A DNA stretch of 64,000 bases, from positions 2,648,984-2,712,983 of the forward strand of contig CM030941.1 of NCBI GenBank assembly GCA_018136815.1, read 5' to 3'. The first letter of the stretch is position 1, and each line of letters begins with the position of its first letter. The DNA is from Isochrysis galbana (lineage: Eukaryota > Haptophyta > Isochrysidales > Isochrysidaceae). This document shows positions 40,497-51,424 of this stretch, piece by piece. The notes below the pieces were generated by a model. That model saw only the letters and a program-made list of their open reading frames with translations. It was not told where the DNA came from and did not search any database. A program made the position numbers and the translations under genes.

Positions 40497-41258
40497 ATGT
40501 TGTTCCGCTCCCTCGCCCTGCTGCTGATGCTCTCGCGCGCCGAAGCGCTGCACGTCTCGCGCAGCGGGCCAATCCTCGCCTCGGCCACTACCTCGAGCGG
40601 ATGGGCCATCAACGACCTCACGCCAGACGGACGCCTGATGCAGCGCGTCGAGGGGCAGACGAGGAAGACATGGACCTTCAAGGATTACTCAAGGGACCGT
40701 GTGCAGGTGGCTGTGGCGGGGACAAGCGAGGCGCGGCCGATCCACTCGGAGATTCAGCTCTGGATAGGGCCGGATTGGACTCCCTTCACCCTCAAGGCGT
40801 ATTCCGAGGACGGCAAGAAGCGACCGATCCAGACGCTCATTGGCACTCGCAATAAGGCTGCCATGATTGAGGTGCGCAACACCGGCGAGTACGAGTTCCC
40901 GTTCAACGCGGCCTCCAACTATCCCAAGGGCGCCATGGCCACCCTCGCCGAGGATTTGCCCGCCACCACTCAAGGCGAGCTTATCCAAGGCAACGCCCTC
41001 CGCTCGTTCAACCTCAAGTCGGGCACCACTCAGCTTGAGCTTATCCTTAAGACCGATGGTAAGCAGCTCAATGCGCGGATCGAGATGCTCGACGGCCCGA
41101 ACAATCCGAAGCAGTGCTACGAGGTATTCACCAATAATGGTGAGCTGAACTCGCTCGTCGTCTGCTTCGACGTCGAGCAGTATGCAGGAAACACGCTGCG
41201 CATCATGAACCTCGCGCCGGTTGAGTTCCCGTGCTACTGCTTCATGAAGGAGGCTTAG
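40497..41258 (+). CDS. Secreted conserved algal protein of unknown function
   Basis: 253 residues, one exon. Residues 1-18 (MLFRSLALLLMLSRAEAL) are a signal peptide. The mature part is beta-rich: DRVQVAVAGTSEARP, SEIQLWIGPDWTPFTLKAYS, SEDGKKRPIQTLIGTRN, EVRNTGEYEFPFNA, then a related second half with ARIEMLDGPNNPKQCYEVF and LRIMNLAPVEFPCYCF. The two halves look like a duplicated jelly-roll-type sandwich. Similar proteins occur in diatom and haptophyte genomes as hypothetical secreted or plastid-lumen proteins; I know no assigned function. The start is the first ATG and gives the signal peptide. Confidence 0.75.
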   Translation: MLFRSLALLLMLSRAEALHVSRSGPILASATTSSGWAINDLTPDGRLMQRVEGQTRKTWTFKDYSRDRVQVAVAGTSEARPIHSEIQLWIGPDWTPFTLKAYSEDGKKRPIQTLIGTRNKAAMIEVRNTGEYEFPFNAASNYPKGAMATLAEDLPATTQGELIQGNALRSFNLKSGTTQLELILKTDGKQLNARIEMLDGPNNPKQCYEVFTNNGELNSLVVCFDVEQYAGNTLRIMNLAPVEFPCYCFMKEA

Positions 41259-42513
41259 AGCACCAAAAACACCGCCGCTTATGCGGCGCTCGCTATTTGA
41301 ACGATGGTCAGGTGCAGCGATGCTTATGATTGCGCTGCTGCGAGGAGAGAACGCTCAGAGTGCGGCAAATGCCCTGGTATGCCGTTTGGTAACTACGCAC
41401 CTCGTGCAGGCGCGAGCTCGCTATGCAGGCGCGAGCTCGCTTTGTGCCAAGGTGATGGAGAGTGTGGGCGAGCGTGGAGCACTTGCCCTGTTTTGTTATA
41501 TGGGCGCTCCGCCTCACCAACGAACCAATAGGCATTCCGTAGACCCTGTTCGATTGAGCGTCGCTTTTTCCGTTCGAGCACGCTCATTCACAGGCTCGCC
41601 CTCGGACGTGTACTTCGTTTCGGTTTTTGAGTGCAATCTTCTGCCCTCGGGCCTCATCGTTCTTCAGCACAAGGCTTGAGCAGTGTGTATATGCATGTGT
41701 TCATGTGTGTATGTCACATCGCTACTGGGAGTGGGGCTCGTTGGGCAAGTGGTTGGCGCATAGTGATTGGTTACGCCCTCTCTTTCTCATTGCTCTTGCT
41801 CCTTCACCGGAGCGTGCGTTAGCTTTGTGCGCTCCATGTGGTCTTTTGTGTCCTTTTTTTTGCTAGAACGATTCGACGTGAACAAGTCAAGTTAATTCGA
41901 ATATTGAATAATCACGACGTACCGGAGGCCGGAGGGGCATAATTACCGCCCGGAGGCGCGAGCGTCCCGTGCGTGCGTAGCACCCTTTTTCTTTTTGCTT
42001 CTTTTTCTTTAGGGTGCAAGAACCGGGTCTGTCTGTCCGAATATCGCCAAGGGGGCACCGTTCCCCCGCGCGGAAGCGGGGCCTCTCGATGCTCCCCCCC
42101 GCGCGGAATACAATACACATGAGAAAAAGTAAAAAGACGCCACTCGCTCTGGCCTGCTCTGCTCTGCGCGCTGGCCACTCCTTGCCCCACCCCCACCCCC
42201 TCCTGGCCCTGCCCATGGACCCCACCGCGCATGACAATGCCGCTCTGCGTGAGCTGGCCGTCGCGCGAGTGCGGCAGTTCCGGAGCGATCGCCGCCTGCG
42301 CGGCCGCCCGCCCGCGCCCGAGCCCATGATGGCCGCCGCCTTGCGCCTTGGTTGGCCTACCGTAGCTCCCTCCAAACCAGACACCCGTCTACCCTCCTTT
42401 CGTCGCATCCGCTCCCCTGTCTCTACTCTGACACCCTTTCCGTGCTCACCCACCCTCGCCCTGTCATCTCCCTTCCGCGCCTTTGCTCCACCCACCCTCG
42501 CCTTGCCATTTCC
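41259..42513. other. Intergenic, no recognised gene
   Basis: Includes the probable 3' UTR of the secreted protein gene and featureless frames. CTCGTGCAGGCGCGAGCTCGC-like direct repeats near 41401-41440. Confidence 0.4.
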
Positions 42514-42734
42514 TTCCTGTCGAGTCGAGCGGAGCCGGAGGGCTCTGAGCCACTCCGTCGCGAGCGGCACCGGCGGTTAGCGCGGCGCTCTGGCCCTCCT
42601 CCCCGCCGGGAGTCGGGTGAATGAAATTCTGGATGGGGTCGGGCATCCCCTTTTGGATGTCTGGACTGGGAACGAACGGCGAACGAAGGGCTGTGGGGCG
42701 GCGAGGCGCTCCTAGCGGCCTAGCGGCCCTAGAG
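42514..42734 (+). repeat. Dispersed repeat, inverted copy of 4725-4947
   Basis: Similarity runs from CGAGCGGAGCC to GCGGCCCTAGAG and stops at the LTR start. Confidence 0.8.
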
Positions 42735-43850
42735 TGTTGGGTTGTAAGAGATTGTTAGACCTACAAAGAACTCTTCCCTCAGGGAGGGAGCCTAGGCTGC
42801 TAGAGTGCAGCGACGCAGCGAACAACGACGGACAACGAAGCTGAGAACAACAGGATACACCGACTCACGAACACACCGGAATCATTCACCCAAACCAAGC
42901 AAATTATCAAGTAACCGCGACCCCAAATCACCGATAACTCAAACACGTCGCGAGAGACGGAGAGAGAGAGCGAGAGAGAGAGAGAGACTCCGCAGCGACG
43001 GCCGGAGCGTGTCTCCGTTGTAACTTCCCACGTAGCGGAGAGTCCGAAGGGGAGCGTCATGTCGCGCGACCACGGCGATCACTTCGGATATAGATCGCAA
43101 CGAGATATCTTCACGACAGAAGAAATCTTGCCGTTGAGCGTGAACCTTCTAGACGCTTCTAACAAACAACCCTGAGTAGCAACCAAGGGGAAGAAACACC
43201 AAAGGGGCCAAGGGCTTGCATGTAGCTTGCATCAAGGGGAAAGATTCCCTCACCTAAGAAGCGAACCTTCACCGATCTCCAAGGGGAGATGGCAAATTAA
43301 ACCTCAAATCTCGAGCGGATAGAGCAACCGACTCGCTCGCCAAAACCTTGACCGAGAAGAAAGAAGCAAGGACCTACAAGCCAAGGGTAGCGGACCTAGG
43401 GAATGTGAGAGGAAACTTCCGAACGCCAACGCGAACACCAAACGCCGGAAGGCAACGAAACCCTAACCAGGCCAAGCAGAACCTACGACGAACAGGCCTG
43501 GACGACAACGAAAGTTAGCAAGTCCCAAGAAAGAACCGGAACCCAACAAGAAACGACAAGCCTTGCAAGAAGCTAAATAAGCATCCTGAAGGCACCCCGA
43601 GAGCCTGAGACAAGCGCGCAGCGAGCGACAGGCGACCTGGCTCCTTTGGGTCGAGATTGACCGAAAGGAGGAAACCTGGAATCTAGACCTGACAAACAGG
43701 CTAGAAGGAACGAAACGAGAACTCGAATTCTAGGTCGCTAGGGACGAACCCTACCAACCTAGATGTACCTGAGCTTCACCGTGTGGCCGCACGGCGAAGG
43801 ACCTGGAAACAAGAGCCTGGAAATCGCATCATCTAAGATGAATGCGACAC
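42735..43850 (-). repeat. LTR family B (3' LTR of a gypsy chromovirus)
   Basis: Read on the minus strand it starts TGTCGCATTCATCTTAG at 43850 and ends CCCAACA at 42735 (1116 bp, TG...CA). It is preceded on that strand by a GGGGGG polypurine tract (43851-43856), as expected for a 3' LTR. Integrase coding sequence lies upstream on the same strand. The beginning of this LTR is also seen at 33789 and, inverted, at 34825. Confidence 0.8.
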
Positions 43851-44226
43851 CCCCCGACTAAGATCGAGACGTCTCCCGATGTCGAGCGGTGAACCTGGAA
43901 ACAGAGACCTGGAACCTGGAACCTGAGCTGACCAGATGTCAGAATCGGAACAAGAAGCAACGGAACATAGCGAGCGAAACGTGGAGACAAGAACACCCTT
44001 TGGATCGAAAGCGAGCACGAAATCGGCGGCTTAACGCGGCGGCCTCTTTCGTACGCACTGCCCCACCCACTTCTCCCTTTTACAGGAGCTTTGCTCGGGT
44101 GTTGCGCCGGGTGTAGAGCGCAGGCAGCACGCGTTCATCACCTCCATGATTCGCTCTTGAACTCGGAGCCCTAGCCGAGGCGTGGGGCTAGCCTAGAGGG
44201 ACGGGTCCCTTACCCAAGACATGGGA

Positions 44227-44740
44227 TCAACGAGAATGAGAATGGAGCCTGGATCGAGTGCGCGAAGACGGCACATCGAGAACGGGAGGAAGAGGAGTAT
44301 CCCTGGCCGACGAAGAAGTTGCTTCCGGGGACTCAACATCTTCTGGACAAGTCTCTTCGACGGAGCGATCGTACTCATCAAGCAAGTCAGAACAACGACG
44401 GAGCAACTCGGAACGAGGCTCCCAGGTGGCTTCTCGAAGAGAATAGCCACGCCACTTCACGAGGTACTCGGTAGAATCGCCATGGCTACGACGATCGAGC
44501 AACTTTTCAACGATGTACTCGTCGTCAGCCAGCGGCTCTTCATCAACGAAAGTATGATACGGCCGGAGGTTCGAGATATGCACCTCCTCCTTGACTAACC
44601 GGTTCTCCAAATCACGGAGTCGGTACCTAGTGTCGGACAGAGCCTCTACGACGCGGTAGGGCCCAAGGGGGGGTGGGGCTTGTGAAAAGGTCACACGGCT
44701 TGTAAAAAGTTTGGGCCCCCTGACGGTATGATTATTCTCG
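44227..44740 (-). pseudogene. Ty3/gypsy chromovirus integrase C-terminus with chromodomain
   Basis: Starting near 44740: PPPLGPYRVVEALSDTRYRL with VKEEVHISNLRPYH is the integrase GPY/F module. It is followed by a chromodomain, DDEYIVEKLLDRRSHG and TEYLVKWRGYSLREATWEP, then an acidic Ser-rich tail and stop at 44227. The chromodomain targets integration to methylated histone H3 chromatin in this clade. Everything upstream (protease, RT, RNase H, integrase core) is missing: above 44740 the frame runs into unrelated low-complexity sequence. Confidence 0.88.
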
Positions 44741-45411
44741 ACCCCCTCGCCCCTCGCCCTCCCCCCCCGCCCCCCGCCGACCCCCCCCCCCCCCTCCCCC
44801 GCCGACCGGGAACATCCCACATCCATATGGCCATTGCTGCTTTGGCTCCGACGTTGTTCCCTCGGCAGTACGCTGCAGCCTTCCGGACGTCTTCGAGCGC
44901 GGCTGCGCGGTTTCTGGCGCGGAGATCGCGGGCCTGGATAGTATAGTGCTATCACAAGGAGGCCGCAGCGCGGCCCCCTGTGGCTTGAGGATGAGAGCGC
45001 GGCGCGGCGCGCCGCGCATCCTGTTACTTCATCACGCGTTAAAAGATACCAAAGGGGGCCAATGAACGCACAGGGCACACTAACAGTATCACGCTCAGAT
45101 CAAACGTACACACGGGGGGATTGCGTAGGACTCACACAAACGAACGAGGAGAGAGGAGAGAAGGGGAGAGATCACGGCTCGACTCATGCGGCCCTCTACC
45201 ATCTACCATCTCCTCATCCCACTATAAGTTCTACGGTGCAGACCACGCAAAACCACCTGCGACAAGTGCCCAGGGGCCGGCTTAGGCTTCCTCTGGGGCT
45301 TGGGGAGGGCTCTGGGAGCCATGGGAAGGGGGGGGGGCCGCTCTGCGAAGCGCAAGCCTCTACTCTAGTAGTATTTGTATATGTTACCCCCCAGGAGCCA
45401 ACGCCCCCCGA
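44741..45411. other. Low-complexity and repeat-edge sequence
   Basis: C-rich 44745-44805; 44997-45095 is an inverted match to 12926-13000; 45384-45411 (GTTACCCCCCAGGAGCCAAC then GCCCCCCGATA) is an inverted match to the edge of the palindrome array at 48152-48200. Confidence 0.5.
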
Positions 45412-47276
45412 TAAAAAAAAAATCTTAAAAAACTAGCCGCTACATGCACGGCGTGAGGCAGATTGCTAGTGCTACTCCTAACTACCCTCCCTTTCCTATC
45501 ACACCCCTTCCCCCCCCCCCCCCGTTGTCTTTCCTAGCAAATGGAGGGGGGGGGAGGCCGCGCGCGCTGCTTCGACCAGGGGCGTGAGATAGAGGGGGTA
45601 AGAGTGAGTGGAGTCCTTGTTTGGGTGTGTTTTACCGCCCCCCAAGGGGTCGGCCCTCTGAAGAAACCTTCTCCTTAGTTCGGGGGGTTCATGTAATACT
45701 TTTAATGCCTAGTTCGGTCGCTATTTGCGCCATATCGATAGAGATCTCCAGGTTAAAATCTTTATCTACTGAGTATAGCGGGGAAATCATTCTGCGCAGG
45801 TGTTTGTTGCTCGGGGCGTGAAGTCCAAGTCTTTCTCTCTGGGCTTTAAGGCGTTGGAAGAAGCCTACCTTCGCCTTGACCAGCCAGTGGAATCTCACGA
45901 ATACGGCCCTTAGGATGGCTTTCGTCGATCTCGCCTCGGCGTTGCCGTAGTGCACGTTGTAGAAGTCCGTCAATATGTATCTCCATGCTAAGATTCCTAT
46001 ATATCCCGAGGAGGGGTGCGGTCTGTCGACCTGATAGCAGAACAACCGTTGTGCCGTCACGTGTTGCAATGTGTTTTGCGTTTTGAAGAGTTGCTCGATG
46101 TACGTGAAGATTTGTTCCGTCGCGCGACATCGCGCTAGGTGTGTGGACGACTCGGGGGCTTCCCCACAGAAGCGGCAGGTCGGGTCATCAGCGAATCTGT
46201 TGGCCGTTGCGATCCGTCTATGAAGTATATGCTTAAAGTGCAAGTATGAGTCCCGAGGTGTTAAGAAGTTGTATTTGTATAGTTGAGATATCTGCTTCCA
46301 CTTCTCTTTTAAGACGGGGAGTCTCTCCTCCCATCGGACGGTCGCTTTTTGTCGTTTGCTTTTCTTGCCCGCGAGGTAGGCGTTAGTTAGCGCTTTGACA
46401 TCGCATTCCTCTAGCGTCTTTCGCGTACCTTTCAGCGTGTATTCTTGGGGTAGAGGGTAGGCTGTGTCGGCCGGTCCGTCATATGCGCTGCCCCATTTGA
46501 GCGGGATCCGCAATTCGGAGGACGAAGGCTGAGGATAAGCTATATCATAGATATGGGGCTCCCCCATTACATTTAGACGCACTTCGTAGTATACGCCCCT
46601 TTTAAGAAGGTAGTGTCTACCCGTATCGTTCGCTTGTATGTCTCCCAGGCTATGTGCGTCCGGGTCTTCCGGCGGCTCGAGGCCTTCCTCTTCCCTCACA
46701 GGTCGGGGCCCCTTAGCTGTCCCCTTTAACAGCTCTATGTATGTGGTGGTGGGTTTCGTGAGCGCTCCGGCCGCCCATTGTACGATTTTGTCCCATGATC
46801 TCAGGAAAGGTGTAACCGCCAAATAGTTCCTCCTGTGACGGATCCATGCTGAGTCAGGGGGCAAATAGGCAGCGCATTCGTCTTTAGTATAGAAGTTTCC
46901 CGTTGCCGGGTTCAGCGTGTTGTGCATCACCACCGTTTGTAAGGCCTCCCACTTTGCCTTGTGTGAATGATGAAGAACCGGGGGTTTGAGGTACGGATCG
47001 TGCCATATGGGGGCGCCCCGCGCTCCTTCGTGTGTCACGACGTTCTTGTCTAGCTTTAGGTTGCGAAAGTTTGTTAGCGCCGCTTTCCAAAAGTTTGGCA
47101 AGGAGTTGTTCCCTCCGATGCTATCTGTAAGTCGATGTACATTGATTGTTGAAAGAACGGCGCCCCTCCCGAGCGGGGTCCTATTGAACCATTGGTCAAG
47201 CGCTATTTTCCAGTCCGCCTTTGAGGGCGTAAGGTATCGGATAATCCAAATCGCCTGTAGGATATACTTTTCAATT
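45412..47276 (-). pseudogene. 5'-truncated LINE, ORF2 C-terminal region
   Basis: Minus-strand frame open from about 47276 to 45689 (~529 codons). It opens with IIRYLTPSKADWKIALDQWF and GAVLSTINVHRLTDSIGG, typical of the stretch after the reverse transcriptase palm, and contains a zf-RVT zinc knuckle near its middle: HILHRRIATANRF, CRFCGE, SSTHLARC (C-x2-C-x7-H-x3-C). Downstream YQVDRPHPSSGYIGILAWRY and VGFFQRLKAQRERLGLHAP are shared with the decayed copy at 10858-12460. The reverse transcriptase proper is absent: the frame begins exactly at the AT-rich island. The intact frame suggests a young insertion. 45412-45688 is the 3' UTR. Confidence 0.8.
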
Positions 47277-47870
47277 AATTATTCAGATAAAAAAAATCAC
47301 AAACGGAATGAGCTAATTAAAAATATTATTTATTAGAATAACTTTTTCGAAAATATACTTTTCAATGAATTATTCGAATAAAAATCAAAAACGGAATTAG
47401 CGTATGGATAATTTTAATAAATTAATAATAATTTATTATAATATTTTTTACGAAAATACACTTTTCAATGAATTATTCAAATTAAAGTTTAGTGAAGTAA
47501 TAGTAATAAAATTATTATTTAGTGACAATTAATTTGATCCTTAAAAATGTTGAATTTAAAATTATAACTTGATAGTAATTATCTTAGTAAACCTTAGTTT
47601 AAAATGAAGATTTTGTTTTTTGTGGTTTTTATTTATTTTAAATGTTCTTAATATTAATATTTTACTGGACGAGATCAAAATGACCGATATTTAATTTTAC
47701 TTAAATTTTTGGTTAGATTTTTTAATTTTACTATTTTTATATCACGTCTTTAATAATCTTTAATTAAATTACCATATTGTACTTATATATCTTATTTTAA
47801 TATTAATCCTAGTAACTTTATGTCATTTCTAAAACTGTTAGCTGTTAGATACTCTAAGTTTTAAAAACTA
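47277..47870. other. AT-rich island
   Basis: About 600 bases with very low GC in a GC-rich region, with sharp borders. A unit GAAAATATACTTTTCAATGA followed by ATTATTC occurs three times (near 47255, 47353, 47454), spaced ~100 bp. No ORF above 60 codons. Origin unknown: satellite-like, organellar or viral insert are all possible. Confidence 0.7.
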
Positions 47871-47973
47871 TTTTTACGGGGGAGAAAGAGAACAGAGAAA
47901 AGAGGAGAAAGGAGAACAGAGGATAGGAGGGGGGTAGAGAGAGAGAAGGAGAGCGAGCCAAAGAGAGGAGGAA
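47871..47973. other. GA-rich spacer
   Basis: GAGAAAGAGA-type purine tract between the AT island and the palindrome array. Confidence 0.6.
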
Positions 47974-48172
47974 CCCCCCGTTTGCTATCGGGGGATTTCC
48001 TCTTCCCCCGATAGCTATCGGGGGGTCCGCTTACGGCCCCCCCCAGGAGCTATCCCCCGATAGCTCTCGGGGGATTTTCTCGGTCCCCCGGTAGCTCTCG
48101 GGGGGGCTGTTGGCGATCGGGAAAAAATTTCCCCCCGATAGCTCTCGGGGGCCCCCGATAGCTATCGGGGGG
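47974..48172. repeat. Array of six GC-clamped palindromes
   Basis: Six units based on CCCCCGATAGCTATCGGGGG at about 47974, 48005, 48054, 48085, 48131 and 48152. Two (48005, 48152) are perfect; the others carry single changes (GCTCTCGG, GGTAGC, GTTTGC). Each can fold as a hairpin with a 5-bp G:C clamp. The array lies 210-410 bases before the SF3A2 ATG and its outer edge is copied, inverted, at 45384-45413 beyond the LINE. Confidence 0.85.
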
Positions 48173-48382
48173 CGTTGGCTCCTGGGGGGTAACATATTTG
48201 TATTTCCCATCTAGGATCCCCCCCACCCCCCCTCTCTCTACGAGTAAAGAGTATTCTAGTATGCCAGTGTCGCTGCCGCTCGGCCCTCGCCACGCCGCGC
48301 CGCGGCTCCCCGCCCCCTTCTCAACCCTGGGCTCTCCCCACTCGCCCTCCCTGGCCGTTGGTGTGCTGCGCTCGGTGGCGAA

Positions 48383-49093
48383 ATGTCGTACATGGACCGC
48401 GACTGGGGCGCCAAGGCGGGCGGCGGTGGCGTCGCCTCCGACATCCAGGCCAAGGTCGACCGGCGCGAGCGTCTGCGCCAGCTGGCGCTGCAGACTGTTG
48501 ACCTGCAGAAGGACCCGTACTTCATGAAGAATCACCTGGGCTCGTACGAGTGCAAGCTGTGCCTTACACTGCACAACAATGAGGGGAATTACCTCGCACA
48601 CACCCAGGGAAAGCGCCACCAGCAAAATCTTGCGCGGCGAGCAGCCAAGGAAGCAAGGGATAACCCGACACTACCACAGGCCAACAAACGCAGCATTAAG
48701 GCCAAGAAGACGGTGAAAATCGGGCGGCCTGGCTACCGTGTGACGAAGCAGATGGACCCGGAGACGTCCCAACGCTCACTGCTCTTTGAAATTGACTACC
48801 CAGAGATAGAGGAGGGGCTGCAGCCAAGGCATCGCTTCATGTCTGCGTATGAGCAGCGTGTGGAACCGGCAGATAAGGAGTGGCAGTACCTGCTGTTTGC
48901 GGCCGAACCGTATGAGACGGTCGCGTTCAAGGTGCCCAATATTGAGATCGACAAAGGCCCCGGGAAATTCCATACTTCGTGGGACGAGGAGAAGAAGGTG
49001 TTCACGTTGCAGCTCTTTTTCAAGGCGGGTGTGGACATTATGAGAAGACGCTCTGCACCGCCAAGCCTCATGGCTCCAGGTAGCGTCGCGTGA
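48383..49093 (+). CDS. SF3A2: Splicing factor SF3A subunit 2 (Prp11 homologue)
   Basis: 236 residues, one exon. SF3A2 is a core part of the U2 snRNP SF3a complex that helps fix U2 at the branch point. Diagnostic blocks: GGGVASDIQAKVDRRERLRQ (13-32), KDPYFMKNHLGSYECKLCLT, then a matrin-type C2H2 zinc finger (C57, C60, H73, H79) in LHNNEGNYLAHTQGKRHQ. The C-terminal beta domain RSLLFEIDYPEIEEGLQPRH, EWQYLLFAAEPYETVAFKVP with DEEKKVFTLQLFF is well kept. It lacks the long Pro-rich tail of animal SF3A2 and is near yeast Prp11 in length. The last ~14 residues are not conserved; a further 3' exon is possible but not needed. Confidence 0.96.
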   Translation: MSYMDRDWGAKAGGGGVASDIQAKVDRRERLRQLALQTVDLQKDPYFMKNHLGSYECKLCLTLHNNEGNYLAHTQGKRHQQNLARRAAKEARDNPTLPQANKRSIKAKKTVKIGRPGYRVTKQMDPETSQRSLLFEIDYPEIEEGLQPRHRFMSAYEQRVEPADKEWQYLLFAAEPYETVAFKVPNIEIDKGPGKFHTSWDEEKKVFTLQLFFKAGVDIMRRRSAPPSLMAPGSVA

Positions 49094-49449
49094 TCTTGCG
49101 AATCAGACCGTCCGAAATTCGCCCCATGTAGCTATCGAGTACACTAACAAACGCACACGCCCCGCACATACTCTGTACCAAAATTACACGGACACGCGCA
49201 CGACAACGTTCTAGCTATGCTTGAGCTTCTACGATGCTCGACGCACACCAATCAATTCAACCCCCAGCACATCCCACAGAACTACGCACCAGACAGCCAC
49301 CTATCATGCTCACTTGCCTAAACCTCGTCTTGCTTCGTCGTTGGTCTCTCTACGCTAGCTTATGGTTGAGACTAGCGTTACCACCCTGCTTACTGAGTAA
49401 GTAGCTCGGTCACTCACTCAATTTAACCACTATTTCCCACCTCCCCTGG
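49094..49449. other. 3' flank of SF3A2
   Basis: No gene seen. Probably holds the 3' UTR; CACTCACTCA near 49410. Confidence 0.4.
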
Positions 49450-49915
49450 TAGGGCGGTCAAACAGTGTTTTTTATTAGGGGAAAAAAATGACCATCTCAG
49501 AATTGAGGAAATTTGAGGATTTTTTTCGGTAGAAAGTTCCCAATACACCCAACTAGCACATATCCGGGCCCCATTAGGACCCAGACCCCCCCCTTGGGCC
49601 CCCACAACAAAACGTAATCGAAAACTGACAAATGACGCTAAAATCGCAATAGCTTGAAAAGCTCAACTTCGAACCGATGCCGGGCGCGCTGCGTGCCCGT
49701 TTTCGACGATCCATCCGGATGGGGGACCCCACTGGATACCAAATACGCATTTCCCACCCGGATGGTCACGCCAATCGGGCAGGCCGCGCGCCGAACCCTC
49801 GTCGAAATCACCCATCCGCCGAGCCCATTGAACGTTGAGCCGTCGCCGAGGGAGGCCCGGAGAGCCCAACTTCGAACCGATGCCGGGCGCGGAGGAGGTC
49901 CCTCCGCAGATTTCC
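49450..49915 (+). mobile_element. Transposon left end with minisatellite unit
   Basis: Begins TAGGGCGGTCAAACAGTG and matches the right end of the 25.6-kb element in reverse, including GACCATCTCA, AATTGAGGAAATT, AGTTCCCAATACACC and the start of the ~195-bp repeat (GATGCCGGGCGCG at 49676 and 49879, one full unit). Its other end is absent; it is cut at about 49915 against the next element. Confidence 0.8.
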
Positions 49916-50525
49916 TTCGCCACCGGGCGCGGGCCACCGGACCAAAGTCGCGTTCCGTCAAAAGAGGACCACAATCTGTTTTCTTTTTAGTTATGAACAA
50001 TAGTGGTACAAAACAAAGCTGTGCATAGAAACTTTTTTTAACATAAAGTCGCCGTATACGAGATGTTTCGTTTACGCAGCACATGTGATTACTTGCAATC
50101 ATTGAGCACGCCGTGCGTATGCGCATCGACTTCCCCCTCGCGAGGGCGCCGTGCGTGCGCATAGAAACTTTTTTCCCTAAGGCCCACATTAACGTAAAGT
50201 AGCCATATACGAGACGTTTCGTTTGCGCAGCACGTGTGATTGCTTGCAATCATTGTGCACGCCGTGCGTATGCACATCGGCTCCCCCCCCCCGCGGGGCG
50301 CCGTGCGTGCGCATAGCAACTTCCAGGAAGGTGCACGCCGTGCGTTCACTCTTTCCGCGGGGGGACTCTGGACGCAGAGGCGGTCGGGAACCGCGGGGGC
50401 ACCCCTGGGACCGGGGAAAATATTACCGTATATTGCGAAAACACTAACGTAAACAATCGAGGTCTTGGGGTCTCTCCGCTCCCCCGGGGCCCCCTCCCAC
50501 GTTGCTAGATTTGGCGACTAGGCGT

Positions 50526-51086
50526 ATGGACTACAGAGCGGTCCAACTCTTGTTAACTCATGGAGCAACTGCTACTGTTGTAGATTGTACACAACACACG
50601 CCGCTGCACCATGCAGCAAGGAATGGTGACATCCAACTTGTAGCCACGCTGACAGATGTGTCAGATGTTAACGCACAAAACAAATGGGGCGAGACTCCTC
50701 TTCACATTGCGGCGCAGAAAGGCCATGCGGACTGCGTAAGTTTTCTCATAGAACGCGGAGCTGATGTCAACATTAAAGGGTATGTATATCAAAACACTCC
50801 ATTGCATATGGCAGCGGAGAAAGGACACCTTGCGTGTGTCGAACTTCTTGTCAATACAGAAATTATTAATCTTCGAAATCGCCTCGGTTATTCTCCTCTT
50901 CATCTTGCGGCGATGGGTGGTCACGCGCAATGTGTCGCGTTTCTCATCGATCAAGGAGCGAACGTCAATAACGTGGCTAACAATCTACAAACTCCATTGC
51001 GTTCAATCATCACGCGCATAAGAGACCAGCGATACTCTGAAGTACATCAAATTCTAATCCGAGCGATTGTCGCTAATGACGTGTAA
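50526..51086 (+). CDS. Ankyrin-repeat protein inside a mobile element
   Basis: 186 residues from the ATG at 50526 (the frame is open a little further up but only through C-rich sequence). It is made almost entirely of ankyrin repeats: TPLHHAARNGD (24-34), TPLHIAAQKGHADCVSFLIE, TPLHMAAEKGHLACVELLV, SPLHLAAMGGHAQCVAFLID and a last, worn TPLRSI. Ankyrin stacks bind other proteins; no second domain (F-box, kinase) is present. Codons are clearly more AT-rich than neighbouring host genes, which suggests a foreign source; small free-standing ankyrin proteins of this kind abound in large DNA viruses and intracellular bacteria. Inverted arms on both sides point to mobile cargo. Confidence 0.85.
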   Translation: MDYRAVQLLLTHGATATVVDCTQHTPLHHAARNGDIQLVATLTDVSDVNAQNKWGETPLHIAAQKGHADCVSFLIERGADVNIKGYVYQNTPLHMAAEKGHLACVELLVNTEIINLRNRLGYSPLHLAAMGGHAQCVAFLIDQGANVNNVANNLQTPLRSIITRIRDQRYSEVHQILIRAIVANDV

Positions 51087-51424
51087 CGAAACTGTTTTGG
51101 CATGGGGCAGGCATCCACTCAGATTTCAGAGGGTACCACTTGGGAAGGCAGGCTCACAAAATCGATGAGGATGTATGAGTGTTGACGCAAAAGGGAGCTT
51201 CGGACAGACGAGGTTTGGGGGGCATTTTGCGCTCAATCAGCGTGGCCCATGACCGATGTCGAGGAGGTCGGGTTGGATAACCCATGCGCTCGATGCCACA
51301 CGTGCATTTGCGCTTGGTGGAAGTCTGGGAGCGCTCTTCGAGTTGAAACTGGTTGGAGTGAGCGCCTGGCGATGCAGCGCTCGTGGTGACCGGTGTGTGC
51401 ATGAGCATTTCGATGGACGAGCAA

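Noticed and set aside
44741-45078. N-terminal extension of the chromodomain frame
   Set aside because: Low-complexity Gly/Arg sequence with no integrase core; outside the retroelement.
47277-47870. AT island as a replication origin or centromere piece
   Set aside because: Only 600 bp, no evidence beyond composition.
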